From Hericium rajendrae (taxonomy: Eukaryota > Basidiomycota > Agaricomycetes > Russulales > Hericiaceae): DNA of 64,000 nucleotides. Positions 21,012 to 30,914 of the stretch are shown here, one piece after another (position 1 is the first letter of the stretch; each line of letters opens with the position of its first letter). The DNA lies in NCBI GenBank assembly GCA_033439255.1, contig CM065880.1:620001-684000 (forward strand). The letters are read 5' to 3'. A model generated the notes under the pieces. The model did not search any database, had not been told where the DNA came from, and was given only the letters and a program-made list of their open reading frames with translations. The position numbers and the translations under genes are program-made.

Positions 21012-22714
21012 GGCGCCTTTCCCAGAGACACTGGAGGCGAGCGAGAGCAGCGAATAGCGTGTCTTTGATCCTTTCATATAGTTGGGGACGCCGATCAGAC
21101 GCGTGAAAGGCGCGCTGGTGATCAGCTGAAGTGTCCTGTACCCAAAGTTTCGTGCACAGTCAATTGCAGAGCAACCTATGCCGAGTGCCTCAAATCAATA
21201 CAAATCAGGCGTCACGGCACGGAGGCCCATATAAATTGGAGACCATCAGTACTTCAGTGCGCCTGCGGTAGGCGCCAACGTCGATCGCATCTGTCAAGCT
21301 ATCTTCGCGCACATTAACTCAGCGCTCACAGCAATCATAGACCGAACTGACCTTCAACGTGATCCTTCCGAGACGTCCCGAACGCACAGTTGGCGAGACG
21401 CTCCGTGAATAAGCGTATAGATGCTGCATGTCCATGACACGAGAAAGAGCCATGCAGAAAAATCGTGTTACAGACTGAACCCGGACTGGGATGTAGTCCA
21501 TAGGTTGATACCAAAACAGCAAGGGCGTCCACTAAATAAACGGTGAGGCGATGATGTCGATCGTCAGATATGCGCTGAGAAACCCCGGATAGGTTCTATG
21601 TCCGAATTAAAGCACCACCTACGCGCCTCGTAGCGCCTCGTCCACCTGCTCAGCGTGATTTTCCGAAGGGATCGTGGTGGTCAATTGAGATTACGGAGTA
21701 TCGACAACGCCAATGGGATGCAAATTGCGATACCTGCGAGGGGTGCCTGGTTGGCTGGGATAGGACAGGAACACACCGTATATATAATGCACCACATGGT
21801 CTCACTGTCATCCATACAGCTCTCAAGTCGATCCACTACGACTCCCGGATAATCTCCTGTATGATATCAGGACCAATGGAAAGCCTTTGAGCGCTATCAT
21901 TCCTCCGAGATGAACTGCATCGGAACGGTCGATTCTGACGACCGAGTCACTGAAGATAAACACGTCATCGATAGCCTCAACGATAACAGTGATGCTCAAG
22001 CGAAAGATTGGATAATGGAGGAAGTAATAGGGCTCGACTATCGACGAGCTCGAGCTCGAGCTTGAGGCGCGGGAGCTGGCCAGGTCTAGAGTAATCTGCA
22101 CTGTAGTTTCCAGTTGGTGTTTGTTTATAGTTGTTTCATTCGGAGGGCGTCGCGTTCCCAAGATGACGACGTCCGGGCCGTGATGCAAGTCGACATGTGG
22201 TCGCGGCGTTCGACGACGCCGGCCACTTCTTCGTTCGCGCGGTCTCATCGCCTTGCACTCAGTGATACCTGGATATGCGTTTGGGGACCAGCAGGTGAGC
22301 GATGTATATCAGATGTCTCGGGATTCTGACGAGGGATTGCAGCGCGTACGGTCACACCCACATTCATGGCCGCGTGCATCCGGAAGCTTCAGGAAGCTTC
22401 AGGAAGGCTATGCAGTGGAGCCCTTTCCGAGAAAGGTTGGTTCTTGTTGCAGATTGCGGATCCATGAAGGGCCGTCGTCTTGAATAAGTGCGGCCGGATC
22501 CCTCGAAGGTGAGCATCATCGTGATCTTGGGGTTGCACCGGATACGAAGATCCCGACGCACGAAGATCGAGTTGGTGTCCACCACGCCTCTGGCCGCATG
22601 GGTCGGTCTAAGATACATGTGGCGGAGGTATATAAAGCCCACAACTCGTTATGATCCCTGTCAAACTTCGTGAACTCCCAATTCTCTTGAACGCCAGCAC
22701 TGTACGGCTTCGCG
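21012..22714. other. Long intergenic stretch, no convincing gene
   Basis: Two minus-strand frames were considered. The first (21319-21532) has no family features. The second (21823-22248, 141 codons) has an Arg-rich start, a poly-Ser tract and a hydrophobic middle (PIFRLSITVIVEAIDDVFIFSDS); it could be an exon but has no partner. Around 22045-22065 the sequence has a short GAGCTC/GAGCTT repeat, and at 22386-22405 a GGAAGCTTCA duplication. The part near 22630-22714 should hold the promoter and leader of the secreted-protein gene. Confidence 0.4.
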
Positions 22715-23320
22715 ATGCTATACTCCATCCTCTCTACCCTTTTCCTCGCCCTCCTCTCCGTTGCTGCGCCTACGGCCTATCCCCAGGGCGTCATCGAAAC
22801 GCCTCGTAACGGGACGATTATCAGTCCAGGCCAGACCTTCAACTTCACGTATAACGCCCATGACGATTACTGCATATCGAGCTATAATTTTTCGGTTTGG
22901 CTGATGACGAGTCAGCCTGGCGTGTTCGCGCCCTCAGAAAATTTTATGACTGGCTATTACTTCGGCCTTTTCGACGTGCCTAATTATCCCGGTTCGTCCT
23001 GTTGTGACCGAATCTAAATATGAATTCTGACGCCAGCTCGATTTCTCTGCAGCGGTGCCATACGCGAAAAATCCTCCGCCTCCGCAGCTTGTCATGCCTG
23101 ACCTGTCGAAGAACCAGGGAGGCTGGGGCGTAGGGCAGTCGGCCAATAACGCCACGTTCTACATCACAGTCATGGAAGAGTGGGGTTCCTGCGACGTGCG
23201 TACTCATTTGCCCGAGACAGATGTCCGAAGTACTGATTGGATGTCATTCAGGGCGCTTTGGGGAAGAGAGTCAGCCTGGCTATGAATTCTATCATTTATA
23301 ATGCCACCAACAGCTCGTAA
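22715..23320 (+). CDS. Small secreted protein, 162 aa
   Basis: Three exons (22715-22991, 23053-23195, 23252-23320) sum to 489 nt. The N-terminus MLYSILSTLFLALLSVAAP is a textbook signal peptide with a likely cut near AAP-TAYPQ. The mature part is Asn/Ser/Tyr-rich, with several N-glycosylation sequons (NGT, NFT, NFS, NAT, NSS), two Cys residues spaced through the chain and a repeated pattern of short beta-like stretches (GTIISPGQTFNFTYNA, YNFSVWLMTS, ATFYITVMEEWGSC). The look is that of a small extracellular beta-sandwich protein, as in many agaricomycete secretomes, but I do not recognise a named family. Both introns have good GT-AG borders and the frame is intact. The short upstream TATAAA (about 22630) is a plausible TATA element. 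Confidence 0.8.
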
Positions 23321-23620
23321 TGGTTTTTTCTTCTCGGACTCTTCAGCGACGGACTGTTTTTACCTATGAACAATTTTTCGTTTGACTTGTTAATGGACAT
23401 ACCCTCTGTTAGATCCTTAGTCACTTTGTATTCGTGCATTGGACTTTATGGACATCTGTTCTTGTTTACGTTTTTTTTCCTAGATAGACGCCTATCACTG
23501 TTACCAATTCATATTAGACGTGATCATGAGTAGCGTATGCACGACCAATGAATGTCAGTCAAACGATTTCGCGATGTAGAACACTGAGCATTGAGCAAAG
23601 ATGAAGAGACTTCTAACATA
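23321..23620. other. Intergenic between converging gene ends
   Basis: T-rich 3' regions of the plus-strand secreted-protein gene and the minus-strand F-box gene. No other feature. Confidence 0.6.
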
Positions 23621-25466
23621 CTACTGCTCGTCCGCGTCCGAATAATCCTCGGATTGTTCAGTATTACTCCTATACTCGCCTTCATACCCGTCCCAGCTGA
23701 CGATCGCTACCAGTTTCAAACACTCCACCCATACCTTAGGGATATCACAATCCTGCAAGATGATATCAATTGCTGGGACGCCCTCGACTCGATGACGGTC
23801 GGTCAGCCATCCCGTGAGCAGGGAATGCGGGATATCATTGGTCTCCTCGAGGCCCATGAACTGAAATCCACATCCGACAGATGCAGGACTTTGAGTTTCC
23901 CCATGAAGAGGCGTCCCTGCTCGTATTCCTCCGACATGAAGACAGATTTTCCATCCACCACTGTGCCCAGTGCCGTGCAAAACGACATTCCACGCTCGGC
24001 GCTGATGAAAGCCTCTTCGACGTTTGCGCATCCGCCGAAGACATCAATCCAATCCTGACACGTGGTATTCATCATCGTGTAGGCGGCGACTGTCCTGATG
24101 GTTTGCAGCGGTAGTGCCTGGCACAAAATTTTCAGAGGACGAATTGATCGCTCCAACTCGGGATTATAGAAATAAATTGTGAAGTCGGGATCCAGTATAG
24201 GGCTGAATCGGCGTTCTTCCTCGAGCATGTCGGAATGGCGCCAGATGTGAATTTGAGAGCTGCTGTTGCCGTAGGTGCTAATCGAGAGAGTATGCCAAGG
24301 AGGGAGGTCGGGACTGTCGGGACGAATGTGCGCCATCAAGAAGGGAAGGACCTCAACGACGTCTGCAACTTCCGATCTATTGTTGCAGTGAACCTGTACT
24401 TGACAGGATGCAGGAATTCGCAGGTGGTTTGCAATTCTGAAGCAATGTGCGGATGGCCCTTGTAGCCGTAGAGCCTTCAATCGGGGCAGCTCTAAGATAC
24501 TACCACTACCATTACTCCAGGGCACACGGGGAAGACACTCGATAAGGGATAATATCTCCAGATTCAGCATATCCTTGAGGGCGGAGAACAGCTCCTCGGA
24601 TGAGCTCGAGTATCTCGCTGCTGCGGAAGGGGAGGATTGATGAAGTTTCACCTCTCGGTATCTCAAACTATGAAGAATGGGCGCTGACCAAGGAACCCAA
24701 AATGTTCTAAGGATCAGACGTCGAAGGGAGGGCAGACGACATCCAGCTATAGCTCCAGGCAGTTCGTAGTTATTGTCTTGAGTGTATGGGATGTTCAATT
24801 TGGCGGGTCCTAGCTCCAAAATCTCTAAGACTTTGGACAGCGACGGCTGAGCGTCGAGAAACGTCTTGATATCGATCGATGGGCCGGTGAGCGAAAGCTC
24901 GCGCGTGTGAGGAATGTGGTCGAAGATGAGGCTTAGGCTACGCTGGGATACCCCAATCACGTCCAGGTAGATAGAGATTGGCGCTGCTTTGGTTCGGCAT
25001 AGTATCTCATTTGTCCACCTCCGACTAAGTGTGAAGGGGATGTCGCTCCAGAGACTGGGAAATTGGACGGCAGTATCACGCCAGAGCCGGCAGACGTGCG
25101 TGACTTCAATCCAACCAAGGGGGCGCGGGTTTTGCCAATCAGGGGGCTGCATTGCAGCGTAAAGGTGAAAGATGTGGACAAGCACTTCGGCAGGGAGGGC
25201 GGAAATGGGAGCGAGTGCGTTGCAGCGCGTTCGAAGGGCGCACATCGCGAAATGCATGGCCGATAGCTCGTCGTTCAGCATGCGTAGAGCATGCATGACG
25301 CCAGTTTTATCGCGGGGTGAGACGCTTCCAGTGGTAGCGATTCGAGGCAACACGAAAGCAGTCCAAAAGGCTTGTGAACTGAATGGAACACATCAGTCGA
25401 GGTCAGGTGAGGGGAAGGCGATATAACCTACTCCGAGTTGGTATGAACGTTTGCTGTTGACAGCAT
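23621..25466 (-). CDS. F-box / leucine-rich-repeat protein
   Basis: Start at 25466 (MLSTANVHTNS). A 54-bp intron joins to DSQAFWTAFVLPRIA, and then a long open frame of about 510 codons follows. The F-box core is ALPAEVLVHIFHLYAA and VTHVCRLWRDTAVQFPSLW. Behind it come repeated Leu-rich strands (LPSLRRLILRTFWVPWSAP, LEILSLIECLPRVPW, LPRLKALRLQGPS) typical of the mushroom-expanded F-box family, whose members are adaptors of SCF ubiquitin ligases with mostly unknown targets. Near the end the frame must shift once, at the T3 run (plus-strand AAA at 23864-23866), to read DFQFMGLEETNDIPHSLLTGW and end DGYEGEYRSN...DADEQ. Without the shift the protein stops about 16 residues later. It is a close homologue of the disrupted gene at 14.7-16.5 kb, with the same strand, exon layout and leader. 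Confidence 0.8.
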
Positions 25467-25844
25467 TCTGGGTTCGATATGGTATGAAATGACTGGATTT
25501 CCGCGGTTTATTCTCGCTGGTTACAATGGCTAGTGCATGCAGCGGAGAATGTGCAGCATGTCATGTGGACGCGTTATTTGTGGTTATTGACGCGCCTCTC
25601 CCCGCTCAGAGTCAGCTTGGGCCCGGAGGCACTTGCAAGCGTGCAGCGATTGCCATCAGCTGCTACATTTGTCGATATCAATTCAATCTTCACTTCCCTT
25701 GATCCACAGCTGTACTCAAGCAAGAGGTTCGTCAGCTCATCTGGATTCCAGGCGGCTCGAGAATGACTGGGAGATTAACAGCAGAGCGCAGACATCCATA
25801 CTTCTGCGCCTTAATTCTGTCGTGCAACTCGCTGTCGGGATAGG
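25467..25844. promoter_or_regulatory. Shared upstream region of two divergent F-box genes
   Basis: 378 bp between the minus-strand F-box gene (start 25466) and the plus-strand TPR/F-box gene (start 25845). Small frames in it lack coding character. No specific element was recognised. Confidence 0.4.
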
Positions 25845-27874
25845 ATGTCTGGTTCCAAAGGGAATGCGCCATGGAAACACTACTTCGAGCGTGGCATTCG
25901 GTTGTTTCGCGCTGAGAAGTACGAGGAGGCGATCGAGGACTTCAATAAAGTAAGTCAGTAGTCTCCAGACTGATCATCCTGTGCTTATGATCGTAGGCCA
26001 TCAACGTGGCAGATGTCCCGTCATACACATTATATGATTCGCGAGCGGCGTGCTACGAAAGGCTGGACAAGCTATCCAGCGCTCTGCTTGACTCGAAGCA
26101 AGTAATCGACATAGCGCCAGAGCAATGGCATGGCTATGCTCGTTCCGCGCGACTCTTCTTCCAGTTTCGGAAATACTCTTCGGCGGCCATGATGGCAAGG
26201 CTAGCCCTCGAGCGAGTTGGGGAGGATCCACAGAACGAAAGCAAGCGTAAAGCCATCGTCGAGCTGCAAGCAAAATTGTCGCAGCTCACGACAAGGCGAT
26301 CCTCTCCGGAAAGCCGCAGGATTTCTGGGACCGCCTTCCCTTCGAGCTCATGTTCATCATTTCCGTGGTGCGGCCGGAAACTCGCCAATCATTCCTATGC
26401 AGCTGTCGCATGTCTGTCGTCGCTGGCGCGCGGTCGCATTGGGATCGCCTACCCTGTGGCAGATTCTGATCCTATCAAATGTTAGACCGCTGCAGAAAAT
26501 ATGGCTTGGAGACAACGGTCTCAATCTCGCATCAAAGAGCTCCAATTCAAGGAGGCCTTGGGCAGTCGGATTTTGCTTGCCATGACCAGCCGGCGCCTGA
26601 TGCCACAACGCGAGATTGGATCTGCAAGGAAGTGAAGGAGATGGATTGGCAGTTTCTGGAGATATGCAGATTGGATGGAGGCTGTCCTCGGAGCTTCGAG
26701 ACTGCTATCGATAAAGATGGCCACGGGATTATACAGCACTTGAAGGAGTTTCGCGTCGCAACGGAATCCAGACACTGGCACGAATGGCCATTCAGACATC
26801 CGACAGCGGTCAAGCTCAACAGCGAACCTTCCACAGTAAATGGTCAAGAACTTGTCCCAGCCAACTTTGTCGACTTTTCGGTACCTATGCAGACCTTACG
26901 TCTCGGTGGCATTCACATCTTTTGGCCACTTCTAGCCCTTTACTTCAGCAATCTGATCACTCTCGAGATCACTAACTACCCTCAAGACAACTTCGAGAGG
27001 CTGCGCTCAGTGATGGAAGCTATCCCGAACCTCGAAAACTGGTCTTTAAAGCGGAATCGTCCAGCTCCAGAAGCCCATTTCCAGACGTGACACTGGCTCC
27101 TCTCACAATGCCGCGGCTTCGACATTTCGAGCTGTGCAGCCCGTCGACGGTTTCAGCGGCGTGGGTCACAGCAGATTGAGCCTCCCGGTGCTGGAAACAT
27201 TGCGTTTGCATGGCGTACCGGACCACGGAGATTGTTTTGATGCGATTATTCGCAATATGGACGTCAACGTTGGGAGTCTCATCGAGCTCTCCCTGCGCGA
27301 GACTGTCGTGCAACCAGGCCCTCTGGCTCGCGCTCTTTTGCAGGCGCCGCATTTAGAGAAGCTCGAACTGTGCTCGATGGTGCTCGAGGGTGGCATGAAC
27401 AGCATCATCGAGATGTTGACCAAGGCCCCCGCGGAGTCGATGGAAAAATACGGGCTCGCCAACCTCTCCACATCGTCGCTGGCTCTCCTCCCCATTACCT
27501 GTCCCTCCCTCACCCACGTCAATTTGTCAAACTGCCAGGATCTCACCACGGGACCGGTGCTGCGTATGGTCTCCTCGCGGATCAAACTATCTCCTTCCGC
27601 GCCGGACGAAAAACCAGCGGCCGCCCCCCGTTCCGCGGACGTCGACTCATCGATGTTAGACGCCAGCGACGCAGTCGCTGGATCGTCGCTCGATGCACTA
27701 TCACCGACGGTCAAGCAGATCCAGACGCTGCTCGTGGACGGATGTCCGCGCATCGAGGCCGAGACGCTGCCGTGGCTGCGGTCGCACATACCAGTGTTCA
27801 GCTGCAAGTACATATCGAAGAAGGAGGCCACGGAAAAGCGTCGAAACCCGATGACAAGCATATTCCCTCTGTGA
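25845..27874 (+). CDS. TPR-repeat plus F-box/LRR protein (several frame conflicts)
   Basis: Exon 1 (25845-25949) and the block from 25997 encode an N-terminal tetratricopeptide region: WKHYFERGIRLFRAEKYEEA, then YDSRAACYERLDKLSSALLD and GYARSARLFFQFRKYSSAAM, which are about three TPR motifs. Next comes the F-box: DFWDRLPFELMFII, PMQLSHVCRRWRAVALGS and PTLWQIL. The rest is LRR-like (LITLEITNYPQDNFERL, LETLRLHGVPDHGDC, LEKLELCSMVLEGG) and ends with a cysteine-containing VDGCPRIEAETLPWLRSHI segment. TPR plus F-box is the yeast Dia2/Pof3-type architecture; that family acts in SCF complexes at replication forks and chromatin, but the assignment to that family is inference. The frame has to shift at the A4 run 26272-26275, near 26385, near 26500 and at TT 27176-27177, all readable as single missing bases. 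Confidence 0.65.
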
Positions 27875-28340
27875 TGTGCGTGCATGCCTCTGCGGCGTAC
27901 GCGCATCGTTTCATCTAGGCAGGTTTATCATTCTCGGCGTTCGAGGGATCCCATGTCATCGCATGATGTCTGGTGTCACCGTGGTTAGGATACTCAATAA
28001 TGTGTCTGCGCCGTGTTTAAACGCATATCTTCGTCATGGGCATGATTCCCGTTTAGAACCGCTGGATCATGCTATCGCCGCTGACCGTCTCGCTGCTGTG
28101 CGTGCGTTCTTATCATTCGTCTGCTGACCTTGTATAACAGGCGACCGGGTGTCGCAGTAATGATGTTGAGCGCAGACTTAGAGTCTAGGAAGCATCGTCG
28201 AGGATGACATCTGGCTGATGCGGCATGCTTCCAGATCGGAGGCCGCTGTGGGCTGGCAGGTACGCCTCTCATGATGATGTTAGTTTGAAAGTTAAGAGAG
28301 CCTGCCGGCCTTTCCGCTCGGCATTCTGATTCCTCGACCA

Positions 28341-28747
28341 TCCTACTTTCATGACCTGGTTGAACGAGCAGATCATCGTCCCGCTTTCGCATGTCCTGAC
28401 CGCATGTAAGGTCCCTATATGACTTTTATCGCGCGTCCGTTAACCTGAGTTATATCCTAGAATATCGCATCGCCTTGTTGGGGATGCCGAATTTCCGGCA
28501 GACCTTGAAGGGGCAGCGGGGCACCGCTGTGACAGTGGTTTTCACGAGTCACATTGACATCGTCGACATGACGTCCAGTCAGTCCCAGTTCAGCCGTAAG
28601 CAACCGCTGCCTGGCCGAATACTCCTTGCGTAACGAATGTCTGCACGCAGGACGTCGGCTAGGAGGTGACTTTCAGGTGAGCATGGCAGACATACTTGAT
28701 ATACATACTTCGCCTTGCGAGCTTTGATCATTCAGAATTGTGTCTGA
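28341..28747 (+). CDS. Small multi-exon gene, unrecognised
   Basis: Three or four short exons give a coherent C-terminal reading: YRIALLGMPNFRQTL, then a stretch with TVVFTSHIDIVDMTSSQSQF, then RRRLGGDFQNCV and a stop at 28745-28747. The joints are GT-AG with CAG acceptors (GCACGCAG before 28652, CATTCAG before 28736). A possible first exon starts at about 28351 (MTWLNEQIIVPLSHVLTA), but its splice to 28461 would create a stop unless the donor lies elsewhere. The internal Met at 28484 is an alternative start. I do not recognise the family. The sequence is called coding because the frame survives two introns and the residue mix is protein-like. It lies downstream of the TPR/F-box gene on the same strand, without obvious linkage. 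Confidence 0.4.
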
Positions 28748-29355
28748 CGCCTGTGCGCATGGATGCGAGAGCGCGACAAGACGGTTGGCGCGTGGGTGCT
28801 TCGGCAGGACACGTCAATGTATACAGGATGACAAGCGTGAGGCGGTGATGTACGTCGTCGTCCACGCTATCATTCATTGTTTCCTCTTGGAGAATGCAAC
28901 GAGCAGGGCACGCGCTGTGAAGGGAAGGACAACGTATACTGAGCTTCGCCCGTGATGCTCGCACTCACATTGTAGACCCGCTGCTTGTGGGCCAACCTCG
29001 ATGCATACAACGGCTCGGCATGCCGCCATGTAGTGCACAACGACCGGAACAGCTGCAAATAGCATGGCAGAAGGTTGCGACACAGACGGAGCGCTCGGCT
29101 TGTTATTGACCAGGCACAGGATAGAGCAGCGGGTATACCGTATGCAATGGTCGTTGGAGGATTACGGGCGAGCTCTGATTGGCTGCGGACCCGGGAGGAC
29201 GTTGTCCGCAAAATGACTGACGTCATTCCCTCATTCCCCGTAACTGACCGCGATGTTGTCCTCCGTCCGGCGTCCGTTATAAGCTTCCCGCTACACAGCG
29301 CCGTAGCCATCTACCCAGTGCTCTCCGCCGTTACTGTCTTGCATACACGCCCATA
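28748..29355. other. Intergenic, upstream of the mitochondrial carrier
   Basis: Contains only short, poor frames on both strands (for example 28870-29310 on the minus strand). CpG-rich blocks near 29210-29340 probably belong to the promoter of the carrier gene starting at 29356. Confidence 0.5.
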
Positions 29356-30778
29356 ATGTCCGACGAAAAGCCGCGCCCGCAGCCTTTCTTCATCCCTCAG
29401 TTCACGACATCAGACTACTCTAGCTTCTTCCTTGCAGGTACGTGCTTTCACAGTCTGCTGGTTTGGTGTCACTGACCGACTTTCGCAGGTGCATTATGTT
29501 GCACGTAAGTTCCCGAACATTTTCTTCAAATTCCAACACTTACCCGGCCTGCAGAGTCACGCATGGGGCCATGACGCGTGAGTCCAGTTATTGAGGTCCA
29601 CAGCACGCGCAGCTGACCACCCCTGTTACGCGTAATGCAGCCATCGACGTCGTGAAGACGCGTATACAAATTGACCCTGCACTCGCGCGTCACTCCCTCT
29701 TGTCGGGCGGCCGCATCATTGTCGCAAAGGAAGGCCCCGCAGCGCTCCTCACCGGCTTCGGCCCCACCGCGGTCGGATACCTCGTCCAGGGCGGCGCGAA
29801 GTTCGCAGGGTACGAGTACTGGAAAAAGACGTTCGTCCAGATCGCCGGCGACCAGCAGACGGCCGTCAAATACCGCACTGCGATCTATCTCGGCGCTGCG
29901 AGCGTTGCAGAGTGCGTGCCGTCCTTCCTGCTATCTCATGGCACGTGCTCACCCGAGAATGTCCATCCACCATCCTGCCATGAAATGTCAGATTCTTTGC
30001 GGACATCCTACTGACGCCATTAGAGGCAACGCGTATCCGTCTGGTCTCAGAACGCGGATACGCGTCCGGTCTCGTCTCCGGCTTCACGCGCCTTGCGCGC
30101 GAAGGCGGCCTGCGCGAGCTGTACGCGGGCTTCCTGCCCATCCTCTGCAAGTACGTCTTGATCTCCGATCAGTTCCACGCCGTTTCTTATGATATTCAAG
30201 ACAAATCCCGTATGCTATTGGCCAGTTCACCGTGAACGAACTCTGCCACGAGCTCGCGTTCCGCTCCATGTCCGAGAAGACGCGCCGGAATCTCACGCCG
30301 ACGTCCAAGTTTTCCATTGCCCTCGGAAGCGGCGTCATTGCTGGATTCGCAGCGGCGATCCTCAGCCAGGTTTGCATGTTCCGTTCTACGTCTCCACTGT
30401 TCTGACGAGATGGCGTGCGTAGCCTGCCGATACCCTCCTGTCGCAGATAAACAAAGGTACGCCGCGCCGCCCATAAGATATCTTTGAATGATGTAACTCA
30501 CGTTGTGTGAAGGGCACGGTCCGGAGGGGACTATGGTCCACCGCCTCGCTGTACTCGCAAAGCAGGCCGGCTTCCGAGGTCTCTTCGCAGGTCTAGGACC
30601 CAGGATGATCATGACGGCGGGCTTGGTCTCGGGTCAGTTCCTGTTCTATGGGATTATCAAGGATGGTGTGTCCATCATATCTGCTTTGGAATGATTTTTC
30701 CTCTAATCCTTGTCATCCTCAGCTTTGAGTGCTCCAGCTGGCCTGGAGATTCACAAAGAGTCATCGAAGAAGCTCTGA
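29356..30778 (+). CDS. Mitochondrial phosphate carrier (SLC25 family)
   Basis: Inner-membrane transporter of phosphate (with protons) into the matrix, feeding ATP synthase. About seven exons join without frame conflict into a protein of roughly 310 aa, normal for the family. The three tandem carrier repeats are visible through their signatures: PIDVVKTRIQ (repeat 1), LLTPLEATRIRL (repeat 2) and LSQPADTLLSQI (repeat 3). Phosphate-carrier-specific stretches are also present: EGPAALLTGFGPTAVGYLVQG, FAGYEYWKK and GLFAGLGPRMIM. The N-terminus (MSDEKPRPQPFFIPQFTTSDY) is short and fits the yeast Mir1/Pic2 type without a long presequence; which of the two paralogue groups it belongs to cannot be told here. 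The gene precedes MSH5 tail to tail, about 140 bp apart. Confidence 0.93.
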
Positions 30779-30914
30779 ACTTTTAGATTGCGATTGTGAC
30801 ATTCAACGATAATCTTTCCTTCCCGTATTCTATGGACTTATGTTTGTAGACTAATGTAGTAATGGTTTAAAGACGTGGATGCGACCAATAGAATTGTTAA
30901 AACTTATCTCATAT

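Noticed and set aside
21823-22248. 141-codon minus-strand frame as a gene
   Set aside because: Arg-rich start and poly-Ser tract, no partner exons and no family signal.
27166-27906. Minus-strand open frame of 246 codons inside the TPR/F-box gene
   Set aside because: Exact antisense shadow of the LRR-coding region, with Arg/Ser-rich, unprotein-like content.
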